Below are positions 1-9,059 of a stretch of DNA of 36,043 nt, piece after piece. This DNA is from an uncultured Pelagibacteraceae bacterium. Its GTDB lineage: Bacteria; Pseudomonadota; Alphaproteobacteria; Pelagibacterales; Pelagibacteraceae. The position numbers and the translations under genes were made by a program. The notes under the pieces were generated by a model. That model searched no databases. It was not told where the DNA came from and was given only the letters and a program-made list of their open reading frames with translations. The DNA is taken from positions 1 to 36,043 of the forward strand of contig CACFKJ010000007.1 of the NCBI GenBank assembly GCA_902566805.1, given 5' to 3'. Position 1 is the first letter of the stretch; every line of letters begins with the position of its first letter.

Positions 1-1694
1 AAACCAATTTTTTTATTTTTAATCAATTTTTTTGGCAATTTATCTTCAAGAATTTTTTTTAAAATAATCTTTTGATTACCTTTGTAAATTTTTTGGTTTA
101 TGTTCAATTTTAAAGCAAATTCAACTATTCTATAATCTAATAAAGGAACTCTTACTTCTAGTGAGGAATGCATACTTGCTCTATCAACTTTAGTTAAAAT
201 ATCGTTAGGCAAGTATTCACCGATATCTTGGGCCATGTATCTTTCGTAAGGACTGTCAATATAATCAAAGTCGTTATTATCTTTTAAATTCTTGTCAATA
301 AATTTACTATAAAGAAGTTCATCCAAATTTCTCCATTGGCACAAATAATCATCATAATTTTTTTTTGAATTTTCAAATTCTAAAAAATTTTTACTTTTTT
401 CTTGTAGATTTTTTTTATTCAAAATTTTTTCTAAAATTGAAAGAGTTTTATTATTTGTTCTTAAAAAAAATTTAGCGAGTAATTTTTTTATTACATTTTT
501 AGAATTAGTTTTTCCAATTTGATTTTTTTCTGCATCCATATATCTAGTATAACCGCCAAATAATTCATCACCTCCATCTCCAGATAAAATAACACCTGCA
601 TTCTTTTTAGAATAATTAGATATTATTGTAGTTGGAATCTGAGAAGAATCTGCAAATGGTTCATCATAAATTTCTGGCAATTTTTCAAACACCTCCAATA
701 GTTCATTTTTACCAATTATTATTTCATGATGGTTGCTTCCAATATTTTTTGCAATTTCTTTTGCTTCTTTTGATTCATCATAATCTTTTTCTATAAAACC
801 AACAGAATAAGTATTTATTTTTTTTTCTGATACTTCGCTCATTATTTTTGATACTAAACTTGAATCGATTCCGCCGGATAAAAAAGATCCTACATTTACA
901 TCGCTAACCAATCTTATATTTATCGAGTCAGTAATTAATTTTTCCAACTCTTTTTTATTTTCCTCAAGGCTATCTTTAGATTTTTTATCTTTAAAAATAT
1001 TATTGTAACTCCAATAAAAATATTTTCTAATTTTTAAATTTTTATCAATTTCTAGCACTTCGCCAGGTTTTACCTGGTTTAGATCATTAAAAATTGATGT
1101 ATAATTTTTATTAAAACCAAATTTTAAAAAAGAATTTAAAGCTTTTAAATTAATAGATGATTTAAAATTAAAAAATTGTCTTACCGATTTTATTTCTGAT
1201 CCAAAAGCAATAGAATTATTATTGTTATAATAAAATAGTGGTTTTATTCCTATTCTATCTCTTACTAAATGCAAAACTTGTCTATCAATATTATACAAGG
1301 CAAATGCAAACATACCATTAATTTTTTTTAGTGTTTTTTCTAAACCAAATTTAGATATATGCTCTAGCAATATCTCAGTGTCTGATGAAGATTTTAAAAT
1401 TATTCCCGAATTAATTAACTCGTTTTTGATATTTTTTGTATCATAAATTTCACCATTATAAATTATAATAAATTTTTTACATGATGAAATCATTGGCTGA
1501 TTTCCATTAGAAGATAGGTCTCTTATGGATAACCTTGTATGGCCTAGACCAACATGATTTGTTTCATCGATCCATGTTCCTGTTGCATTTGGACCCCTAT
1601 GATTAAGAATATTGGTCATTGAAATCAAATTCTTAAATAAAAAAGACTTTTCGTAACTATTATTTCGTATATAAAAGCCTGTTAGTCCACACAT
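1..1694 (-). CDS. asnB: Asparagine synthase (glutamine-hydrolysing), class II glutamine amidotransferase; truncated by the left window edge
   Basis: Manual reverse-strand translation from ATG at 1694 gives MCGLTGFYIRN... (Cys2 nucleophile), then ILNHRGPNATGTW, YNGEIYD, SFLSGGIDSSLVSKI (PPi loop) and LSGDGGDELFGGYTRY. Frame is open to base 1. Absent from the ORF track because no stop lies inside the window. Confidence 0.93.
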   Translation of the reverse strand, partial: MCGLTGFYIRNNSYEKSFLFKNLISMTNILNHRGPNATGTWIDETNHVGLGHTRLSIRDLSSNGNQPMISSCKKFIIIYNGEIYDTKNIKNELINSGIILKSSSDTEILLEHISKFGLEKTLKKINGMFAFALYNIDRQVLHLVRDRIGIKPLFYYNNNNSIAFGSEIKSVRQFFNFKSSINLKALNSFLKFGFNKNYTSIFNDLNQVKPGEVLEIDKNLKIRKYFYWSYNNIFKDKKSKDSLEENKKELEKLITDSINIRLVSDVNVGSFLSGGIDSSLVSKIMSEVSEKKINTYSVGFIEKDYDESKEAKEIAKNIGSNHHEIIIGKNELLEVFEKLPEIYDEPFADSSQIPTTIISNYSKKNAGVILSGDGGDELFGGYTRYMDAEKNQIGKTNSKNVIKKLLAKFFLRTNNKTLSILEKILNKKNLQEKSKNFLEFENSKKNYDDYLCQWRNLDELLYSKFIDKNLKDNNDFDYIDSPYERYMAQDIGEYLPNDILTKVDRASMHSSLEVRVPLLDYRIVEFALKLNINQKIYKGNQKIILKKILEDKLPKKLIKNKKIG

Positions 1695-1744
1695 GAAAAT
1701 TTTTGTTTATTATATTAAATTTTATAAATTAGATAATTAATACA

Positions 1745-2530
1745 ATGATCAATGAATTAATACTTTTTATTCAATCACTCAAAAACCGCAATTTGTGGTA
1801 TGAATTAGCTCAAACAAAAATGAGAGCAAGATTTAATCGGACAGTTCTTGGTCCATTTTGGGAAATATTTGGTTCATTATTTCTATTGCTTCTTTTAGCA
1901 TTTTTATGGTCAAAATTATGGAATAAAAATTTTTTAGATTTTTTTACTTATTTATACGTAGGATTTAGTTTATGGAGAATAATTCTTTCGTCTGTAACTG
2001 ACGCAAATGGTTTATTTAGTATTACATATAATAGTCTTATAAAAAATATTTATATTCATCCTTTTGTTTTATGTATTGCATCAACTTATAAAAATTTAGT
2101 AACGTTACTTTTAAATTTACCACTAATTATAATAATCTTAATCATTAATGATCAAATTCACTTAATGTCTTTATTATATTTAATTTTATTTTTAATATTT
2201 TACTTTGTATCAGCAATTTGCGTAACATTTTTATTTAGTATTTTATGCTTAAAATTTAGAGACCTTGAACATACAATAAATGTCTTTTTTGGAATACTTT
2301 TCTTTTTTACTCCGATTATTTGGGAGGTAGATCAATTAGGTAGCAAATTGTTATTAATTCAACCAAATATTTTATACCATTATATTGAATTTTTTAGAGG
2401 AGGTCTAATAAATGGATCTGTGAACAGCTTGTCAATAATTTTAGTAATCATAACAACAGTTTTATTATTAATTTTATCACTATATCTATCGAAAAAATTT
2501 AAAAATAAATTAACATATTGGGTGGATTAA
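1745..2530 (+). CDS. wzm: ABC-2 type polysaccharide export permease (Wzm-like)
   Basis: 261 aa, about six hydrophobic segments, N-terminal MRARFNRTVLGPFWEIFGSLF typical of Wzm/KpsM/TagG permeases; followed directly by an ABC ATPase. Confidence 0.88.
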   Translation: MINELILFIQSLKNRNLWYELAQTKMRARFNRTVLGPFWEIFGSLFLLLLLAFLWSKLWNKNFLDFFTYLYVGFSLWRIILSSVTDANGLFSITYNSLIKNIYIHPFVLCIASTYKNLVTLLLNLPLIIIILIINDQIHLMSLLYLILFLIFYFVSAICVTFLFSILCLKFRDLEHTINVFFGILFFFTPIIWEVDQLGSKLLLIQPNILYHYIEFFRGGLINGSVNSLSIILVIITTVLLLILSLYLSKKFKNKLTYWVD

Positions 2531-3279
2531 TGGAAATTATAGTTAAAAATTTATCTTTAGCCTATAATGTTAAAAATTTAGATAGTAGTTTTTTAAGAAA
2601 AAGTTTAATAAAACAATTTTTTTCTAAATCAAAAAAAAAACTAGATCAAATTTGGGCCTTAAATAATTTGAATTTTAAATTGTCAAAAGGAGATCGCTTA
2701 GGTGTTATTGGATCTAATGGTTCAGGAAAAAGTACTCTAATTAAATGTTTGTCAAATATTTATAAACCCTCAGAGGGTTCTGAAGTCATTGTATCTGGAA
2801 AATTTTTACCTATAATTGAGCCGTGGTCATTATCTGAGCCAGCAGACTCTGTTGAAAATAATATAGTATTAATTGGACTTATTCTTGGTTTTGATAAAAA
2901 ATATATCCTGAATAATATTGATAACATTTTAAAATTTAGTGAGTTAGAGAATAAAAAAGATTATCAATTCTCTTCATTATCAACAGGAATGAAACTTAGA
3001 TTAATTTTTGCTATTGTTTTCTTATTAGAAACAGAAATATTTTTAATTGATGAATTTTTGACAACAGGTGATGAAAAATTTAGAAATAAAAGTTTTAAAC
3101 ATTTGATTGAAAAAACTCAAAATTCAATAACTGTAATATGTTCGCATGAAAGAAAGACAATAAAAGAATTTTGTAATAAAGTTTTAGTATTAGATAATGG
3201 AAAACAAGCTTACTTTGGAGATATAGATGAAGGATTTAGGAAATACGACGAAATTTTAATGAAAAAGGTGAACAGTTAA
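2530..3279 (+). CDS. wzt: ABC transporter ATP-binding protein, polysaccharide export (Wzt/KpsT-like, short form)
   Basis: Walker A GSNGSGKST, signature-like SSLSTGMKLRL, Walker B TEIFLIDEFLTTGDEKF. The ORF track starts at TTG 2518; the ATG at 2530 in a TAATG overlap with the permease stop is the likelier start. Confidence 0.9.
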   Translation: MEIIVKNLSLAYNVKNLDSSFLRKSLIKQFFSKSKKKLDQIWALNNLNFKLSKGDRLGVIGSNGSGKSTLIKCLSNIYKPSEGSEVIVSGKFLPIIEPWSLSEPADSVENNIVLIGLILGFDKKYILNNIDNILKFSELENKKDYQFSSLSTGMKLRLIFAIVFLLETEIFLIDEFLTTGDEKFRNKSFKHLIEKTQNSITVICSHERKTIKEFCNKVLVLDNGKQAYFGDIDEGFRKYDEILMKKVNS

Positions 3280-4265
3280 TGAAAGTCATTGTTACCGGAG
3301 GCGCAGGATTTATTGGAAGTCATTTAGTTGATAGACTTTTGAAAGATAAAAAAATAAAGAGCATTGTTATTTTAGATATTTTAAAAGCAGGAAAAAGAAA
3401 TATTAATCATCTAAGCAAAAATAAAAAAGTTTATGTATATAAAAAAGACGTAGCTAAAATAAATAAAAATGATAAATGTTTTAAAAACGCAGATTGTGTT
3501 TTTCATTTAGCTGCTATTGCAGATATAGTGCCATCTATAACTGATCCATCTGATTATTATAGTACAAATGTAACAGGGACTATAAATATACTTGAAGCCA
3601 TGAGGCATAATAATGTTAAAAATATCGTTTACGCTGCCTCATCCTCTTGTTATGGAATACCCAAAAATTATCCAACGACAGAAAATGAAAAAATTCAACT
3701 TAAATTTCCTTACGCTTTAACAAAATATATTGCCGAGGAAACAATTATACACTGGGCTGAAGTATATAAAATTAAATTTATTTCATTAAGATTATTTAAC
3801 GTATTCGGATTAAGATCTAGAACATCAGGTGCATATGGAGCTGTAATGGGAGTTTTTTTAAAACAAAAATTATCTAACAAACCTTTAACAATTGTTGGAA
3901 ATGGAAATCAAACAAGAGATTTTATTAATGTTAAAGATGTTGTTGAAGCTTTTTATAAGAGCATGAAATTAAAAAATAAAAATCACATTATTAACATTGG
4001 ATCATCTAGACCTATAAAAGTTAAAAAGTTGGCTAGAATGATAAGTAATAAATATACTTTTGTACCTAAACGACCCGGTGAACCGGATAAGAGTCATGCA
4101 AATATTAATAAAGCAAAAAAAATATTGGATTGGAGTCCAAAAGTTACTTTTGAAAATGGAGTAAAGGAATTATTAAAAAATATTCATTTTTGGAAAAATG
4201 CACCATTGTGGGATAAAAAAAGTATTACTAAAGCTACCAAAAAATGGTTTGAGCAATTAGGGTAA
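3279..4265 (+). CDS. NAD-dependent epimerase/dehydratase (extended SDR, UDP-glucose 4-epimerase-like)
   Basis: TGGAGFIGSH, SSSCYG, YALTK (YxxxK), SLRLFNVFG, GNGNQTRDFINVKDV. Confidence 0.9.
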   Translation: MKVIVTGGAGFIGSHLVDRLLKDKKIKSIVILDILKAGKRNINHLSKNKKVYVYKKDVAKINKNDKCFKNADCVFHLAAIADIVPSITDPSDYYSTNVTGTINILEAMRHNNVKNIVYAASSSCYGIPKNYPTTENEKIQLKFPYALTKYIAEETIIHWAEVYKIKFISLRLFNVFGLRSRTSGAYGAVMGVFLKQKLSNKPLTIVGNGNQTRDFINVKDVVEAFYKSMKLKNKNHIINIGSSRPIKVKKLARMISNKYTFVPKRPGEPDKSHANINKAKKILDWSPKVTFENGVKELLKNIHFWKNAPLWDKKSITKATKKWFEQLG

Positions 4266-4268
4266 ATT

Positions 4269-5330
4269 TTACTCAAAGTAAATAAACTCAAAATCTCCAG
4301 TATAACCAGAATTCATAAACATCCATTTCCAGGATTCGGTGTCGATCAACGTTTCGGCAGTTAAAGCCCAACATTGAAGATTAAAAAATTCTTTTTCATT
4401 TCTGAAAGATTCAACACATATGAACTTTTTCTTTCCAACTCTCTCAATTTCTTTAAGAGCTTGATTTAAGTTTTCTAGTTTAAGATTATGAAGAGTATTT
4501 ATTGATAATACTAGATCAAAATCATTATAATTAAATTTTAGTTTTTTATTTATATCGTAACAAATAATATTTTTTTTCACCTCCTTTTTGGCTTTCTTTT
4601 TTGCATACTTTGATATGTCTAAACCAACTATTTTAATTTTATTTAAAATCTTTCTTATTTCATATAAAAGAAATCCCTTACCGCATCCGATATCTAGTAT
4701 TTTAGAATAATTATTGAGATTATATTCTTTAATTAACTTTTTTGCTAAAGGTTCGTGATATCCTGGAAGGTATTTATATCCACCATAGCCGTATTTTCTG
4801 TTTCCATCCCAATAATCTTTTCCATATTTTTTAGATATTTTCATACAATGAATTTTTTTATATTTCATTCTTTCTAGATAATTTCTTTTAGTTTTTTTAT
4901 GGTTAATAGTTACAAAATTTTTTAATTTACCTATTTTGAACCTATTATTTTCTTTAAGCGAAAGTTTTTTTATTAAAAAAAGTTTTTCTATTCTGTTAAA
5001 ATCATTTTTATTTTGAGCAACTAAGTTTTCAACTACAAAATGCAATTCTTTTTTTTTTTTTAGTATTGATTTATATAAATTTAATCTAGCAGTATCTTGT
5101 TCTGGTAGTTGTAAAAAACTATAAAAAATAATTCCATCATAGTTATTAAGATTTTCAATTACTTCATTTAATATATAAATACTTTTTTTAAATGTATATT
5201 CAGTAGAGCTTAGCAACAAATTAAATCTTTTTATCCTACAATAATCTCTTAAAACTGTATTTTGTATATGCTGCGGAACCCTTTCATCAAAAAAAGGCCT
5301 GCTAAATATATACCCTTTTAAACTTTTCAT
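4269..5330 (-). CDS. LIC12192-like sporadic carbohydrate cluster domain fused to a class I SAM-dependent methyltransferase
   Basis: N-terminal KGYIFSRPFFDERVPQHIQNTVLRDYCR...YDGIIFYSFLQLP resembles the LIC12192 family (TIGR04323, from memory); C-terminal SKILDIGCGKGFLLYEI...IVGLDIS...FDLVLSINTLHNL is a Rossmann methyltransferase. Confidence 0.78.
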   Translation of the reverse strand: MKSLKGYIFSRPFFDERVPQHIQNTVLRDYCRIKRFNLLLSSTEYTFKKSIYILNEVIENLNNYDGIIFYSFLQLPEQDTARLNLYKSILKKKKELHFVVENLVAQNKNDFNRIEKLFLIKKLSLKENNRFKIGKLKNFVTINHKKTKRNYLERMKYKKIHCMKISKKYGKDYWDGNRKYGYGGYKYLPGYHEPLAKKLIKEYNLNNYSKILDIGCGKGFLLYEIRKILNKIKIVGLDISKYAKKKAKKEVKKNIICYDINKKLKFNYNDFDLVLSINTLHNLKLENLNQALKEIERVGKKKFICVESFRNEKEFFNLQCWALTAETLIDTESWKWMFMNSGYTGDFEFIYFE

Positions 5331-6109
5331 TTTTTAAATGGATACTTAAAATTTAAACCAATATCGGTCATAGGCCTTGTTGTTATGGGCACAAAAAACT
5401 CACCAATTTTTTTATCACCATAAGGTGAAAAAAGGCTTTTAAATCTACAGTTCATTGACCAGCGAGTTTCATTTTCTTTGTTAACAATATTTCCATGAGG
5501 CAATGCTTGATTAAAAATTAAACATTGACCATAATTCACTTTTAACCATTTTATTTTTTTTTTAACTAAATTAAAAATTTGTTTACTATTTGTAATTTGT
5601 TGATTTTTAATATCATAATTAAATCTGTTCATATATTTATTTTCAAGAATATACATAGATTTAGTTTTATAACAGTCAACTAATGGTATCCACAGATTGA
5701 TTTCATATGGAGAGTCTCCTGACCAAACATCTGAATGTATAGGAAGTAAAGAGCTATCGTCATTGGGAAATTGAATACTAAGATTTATATTTTTTTGCAT
5801 CATTAATTCATTACCAGCTAAAGTATACAAAGAATTTCTTGCTGTATTAAAATAATGATATCTAATCTTTTTATCCTTATTAATTTTATTTATTATATCA
5901 AGTCTAAATTCATTTAATTGTTTAGAAGATACATAATTATGAATTTTATTTAAATTTATGTTTTTTTTATTTAATATGAGGTTTGAATATTTAATAATCA
6001 AATCTTTGATATAATTTAGAGATCTTCTTTGTTCAATTTTAGAAATAATATAGCCGTTTTGTGAAAACTTCTTTGAATATATAATTTCTTCTTTTGATAA
6101 AAATTCCAT
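5327..6109 (-). CDS. 2OG-Fe(II) oxygenase-like protein (sporadic carbohydrate cluster / phytanoyl-CoA dioxygenase-like)
   Basis: LPIHSDVWSGDSPYEINLWIPLVDC (HxD) and LIFNQALPHGNIVNKENETRWSMNCRFKS (distal His and Arg); ATGA overlap with the downstream LIC12192-like gene. Confidence 0.75.
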   Translation of the reverse strand: MEFLSKEEIIYSKKFSQNGYIISKIEQRRSLNYIKDLIIKYSNLILNKKNINLNKIHNYVSSKQLNEFRLDIINKINKDKKIRYHYFNTARNSLYTLAGNELMMQKNINLSIQFPNDDSSLLPIHSDVWSGDSPYEINLWIPLVDCYKTKSMYILENKYMNRFNYDIKNQQITNSKQIFNLVKKKIKWLKVNYGQCLIFNQALPHGNIVNKENETRWSMNCRFKSLFSPYGDKKIGEFFVPITTRPMTDIGLNFKYPFKK

Positions 6110-6147
6110 ACTTACATTATATTTTTTAAATTATTTTAAGATATAAC

Positions 6148-6639
6148 TTAAAATTTTTTCTTTAAAGTTTTGTCAGTTTTTAAACTTACAAATGTTGGTC
6201 CATTTATTCCATATGTTTTTTTTACAATTTTATTAGTTTCTTTACTATTTTTAGGAAAGAAAGACTTGATGTTTTTGAATAAAGACATTAGTTTTTTTGC
6301 ATTTAGCTCACTGTGAGATGGTCCAAGAGTTGGATAGTCTGCAAATCCTACTAAATTTACATTTGCTTTTTGTTGATCTATATCAAGTTTAATTTGCTCA
6401 AAAGGTCTTTCTATTAAAAATGGTGTAATAGTATAAACCCAAGGCTTTAAGCCTTCCAAAGCCATTCCTGAAGCAACTCCAATAAGACTTTGTTCACAAA
6501 TACCTAAATTGTAAAATTTATCAGGATTATCTCTTCTAAAATCATCAAATATTCCATAACCTATATCTCCAACTAAAAGTACAACTTTTTTATCTTTCTT
6601 TGCAATCTCATTAATTATTTTTCCAAACTCTCTTCTCAT
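6148..6639 (-). CDS. Transketolase C-terminal subunit, pyrimidine-binding domain only
   Basis: 163 aa: VVLLVGDIGYGIF..., YNLGICEQSLIGVASGMALEGLKPWVYTITPFLIERPFEQIKLD, ending GPTFVSLKTDK; ATGA overlap with the N-terminal subunit gene. Confidence 0.85.
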   Translation of the reverse strand: MRREFGKIINEIAKKDKKVVLLVGDIGYGIFDDFRRDNPDKFYNLGICEQSLIGVASGMALEGLKPWVYTITPFLIERPFEQIKLDIDQQKANVNLVGFADYPTLGPSHSELNAKKLMSLFKNIKSFFPKNSKETNKIVKKTYGINGPTFVSLKTDKTLKKKF

Positions 6640-7382
6640 TTTAACAATCGCTTTCTTCCAATTTCAATCTCATGACCTTGTAGTTTTCTGGCGTGCCAAA
6701 TTGGATCATTTTCAAATTCTTTTATACCCTTTCCTTTAATTGTATTAGCAATAATAACTGTAGGTTTATTCTTAGTTTTTTTGCTTAGAGCGGGAATTAA
6801 ATTTTTAAATGAATGACCATCTCTAATTGAAATACAATTACAATTAAAAGATTTTATTTTATTTGACAGGCTATCAAGTGGCAACGCATCTTTTAATTTA
6901 GAAAGAGCTTGAATTTTATTATAATCAATAATTATAATTAAATTATCCAATTTTTGTTTAGTAGCTATTAAAAGTGACTCCCAAGTAGTACCCTCTTGGC
7001 ATTCACCATCACTTATTAATACAAATATTTTGCCTTTTTTTTCCCTTTTTTTTCTTGCAAAAGCCATACCTGTTGCAATAGGCAATCCATGGCCCAAACT
7101 TCCAGTTGTACAGAATATACCGTTTTTTTCATCCTTTTCTAAATGGGTGGTAAGCTTTGTCTTAAATCCTTTAGCTCTTAATATTAAACACAATGGATAA
7201 GATGAATGAGATTTACTAATTATAAATTTATCGTTTTTTTTTAAAATTTTTTCATAAAGTGAAATTAATATTTCAATACAAGAAAAACTACCTCCTAGAT
7301 GTGCCTCACCTTTTTTAATAAATGCGTTAAAAGTGTCAATTCTCAATTTTTTTGCTTTTTCTTTAAGTTTAATCGAATTCAT
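6636..7382 (-). CDS. Transketolase N-terminal (TPP-binding) subunit
   Basis: GSLGHGLPIATGMAFARK, LISDGECQEGTTWESLLIATKQKLDNLIIIIDYNKIQ (TPP motif), ANTIKGKGIKEFENDPIWHAR. Confidence 0.88.
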   Translation of the reverse strand: MNSIKLKEKAKKLRIDTFNAFIKKGEAHLGGSFSCIEILISLYEKILKKNDKFIISKSHSSYPLCLILRAKGFKTKLTTHLEKDEKNGIFCTTGSLGHGLPIATGMAFARKKREKKGKIFVLISDGECQEGTTWESLLIATKQKLDNLIIIIDYNKIQALSKLKDALPLDSLSNKIKSFNCNCISIRDGHSFKNLIPALSKKTKNKPTVIIANTIKGKGIKEFENDPIWHARKLQGHEIEIGRKRLLK

Positions 7383-7383
7383 T

Positions 7384-8361
7384 TTAGACCATATTAATAT
7401 TTTGCATTTTTTTAATGTTAAAATAATTTATATCATCTAGACAATTATTTAATATTTTTTTTTCAAATGCGTTTTTTAAATCTTTTACAGCATCTTCAAT
7501 ATTATAATTTGCTTTAAACCCAAGTTCGTTCCATATTTTTTTTGATGAAACATGGTATGATCTATTATCATCAGTTGGTACATGTTTAATAATTACATCA
7601 TTTCCAATTACTGACTTAACACTAGATGCTAACTCATTAACAGTCTTATTTTCAAAACCTACATTGAAAATTTTACCATTAATTTTTTCAGCGTCTATTT
7701 CAATAAATAGTTCATATGCTCTAACCATATCTTTAATATGAATATTTGGTCTAAGTTGGTCACCACCAAAAACAGAAATTTCCCTTTTATGATATGCTAA
7801 ATTGCTTAAAATATTGACGACCAAATCTAACCTTTGTCTTGGAGAATATCCACAAACAGTAGCAGGTCTTATTACAGAGGCAATAAAGTCATCTGATTTA
7901 TATTTAAAAAGTATTTTTTCACATTTAGCTTTAAATTTTGAGTAGTCAGTTAGTGGCTCTAAAGACATATCCTCGCTTACGTTTTTTTCTTCTTTAATAC
8001 CATAAACAGAGGATGATGATGCATAAACAAATCTTTTTACCCCTGCATTTTTTGAATTAGCAACAAGTGGCTCAAATGAGTCCAAATTTATTTCTTTACC
8101 TAATTTTGGATTTAATTCAAAACTTGGGTCATTTGAAATACATGCAAGATGTATTACTTGATCTTGTCCTTCTAAACTCTTTTTCAATAAAACGTTATCT
8201 CTCATATCTCCTTTGATTATTTTTAGGTTATTATGTTGTTTTAAAGTTTCTCCATAAATAAAAAGATCAAAAACAGTCACGTTATAGTTCTTTGATAAAA
8301 GATAAGGTGTAAGAACTGAACCAACATATCCCGCTCCACCTGTTATGAAAATATTTTTCAT
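7384..8361 (-). CDS. NAD-dependent epimerase/dehydratase (extended SDR)
   Basis: TGGAGYVGSVL, SSSSVYG, YSKFK, SVIRPATVCGYSPRQRLDLVVN, HIKDMVRAY. Confidence 0.88.
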   Translation of the reverse strand: MKNIFITGGAGYVGSVLTPYLLSKNYNVTVFDLFIYGETLKQHNNLKIIKGDMRDNVLLKKSLEGQDQVIHLACISNDPSFELNPKLGKEINLDSFEPLVANSKNAGVKRFVYASSSSVYGIKEEKNVSEDMSLEPLTDYSKFKAKCEKILFKYKSDDFIASVIRPATVCGYSPRQRLDLVVNILSNLAYHKREISVFGGDQLRPNIHIKDMVRAYELFIEIDAEKINGKIFNVGFENKTVNELASSVKSVIGNDVIIKHVPTDDNRSYHVSSKKIWNELGFKANYNIEDAVKDLKNAFEKKILNNCLDDINYFNIKKMQNINMV

Positions 8362-9059
8362 TTTTTAAACATCTTTGCTATTTGTTCTTGTCCAACTAAC
8401 CTTAAGCCTCCATCTACTGGAATTATAACTCCAGTTATATAAGATGATTTTTCAGAAGTTAAAAATTCTGCAAGGTTTGCAATATCTATTGAATTTCCCA
8501 TCCTTCCAATCGGAGTAATTTTTTCAATTAATTTTCTGTCTCTATTATTTTTTTTACTAAAAAATTTTTTATTTTCAGGTTTAAATATTTTAGTTGGTTG
8601 AATACAATTTACTCTAATATTTTGTTTGCCTAATTTGTAGGCATAATATTTTGTCAATGTTTCTAAAGCTCCTCTTGTAAAATGATAAGTGTCATTTTGA
8701 TCACCAATAATAGTAGTACTTGCTATTGAACCCAAAATAACTATTGATGAGTTATTGTTTTTAAATTTCGATATTTTAATTAAATTATTTGTAGCTTTTA
8801 AAACTACATTATATTCTTCATCACTATCATTTCCTCTATATCTTTGAGCAAAAATCAGGTTATCTATTTTTTCTTTCTTAAAAAAATTCTTAATTAAATT
8901 AATTCCATCTTTTTTTGTGATATCAGCGCTAATAAAATTTTTTTTTTTAATTTTAGATCTGCAAATACAAAAAACTATATCTCCTCTTTTTTTAATAGTT
9001 TCATAAATACTTTTCCCTATTCCTCTGTAACCACCAATTATGAGTGTCTTTTTTTTCAT
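8358..9059 (-). CDS. SDR family oxidoreductase with atypical YxxxR active site
   Basis: IIGGYRGIGKSI, VILGSIAST, YHFTRGALETLTKYYAYKLGKQNIRVNCIQPTKI, YITGVIIPVDGG. Arg sits where the catalytic Lys is expected. Confidence 0.85.
   Translation of the reverse strand: MKKKTLIIGGYRGIGKSIYETIKKRGDIVFCICRSKIKKKNFISADITKKDGINLIKNFFKKEKIDNLIFAQRYRGNDSDEEYNVVLKATNNLIKISKFKNNNSSIVILGSIASTTIIGDQNDTYHFTRGALETLTKYYAYKLGKQNIRVNCIQPTKIFKPENKKFFSKKNNRDRKLIEKITPIGRMGNSIDIANLAEFLTSEKSSYITGVIIPVDGGLRLVGQEQIAKMFKK

Noticed and set aside
4268-4282. Small hairpin TTTACT-CAA-AGTAAA at the convergent junction
   Set aside because: Only a 6-bp AT-rich stem with no GC core; expected by chance in this composition, so not called a terminator.
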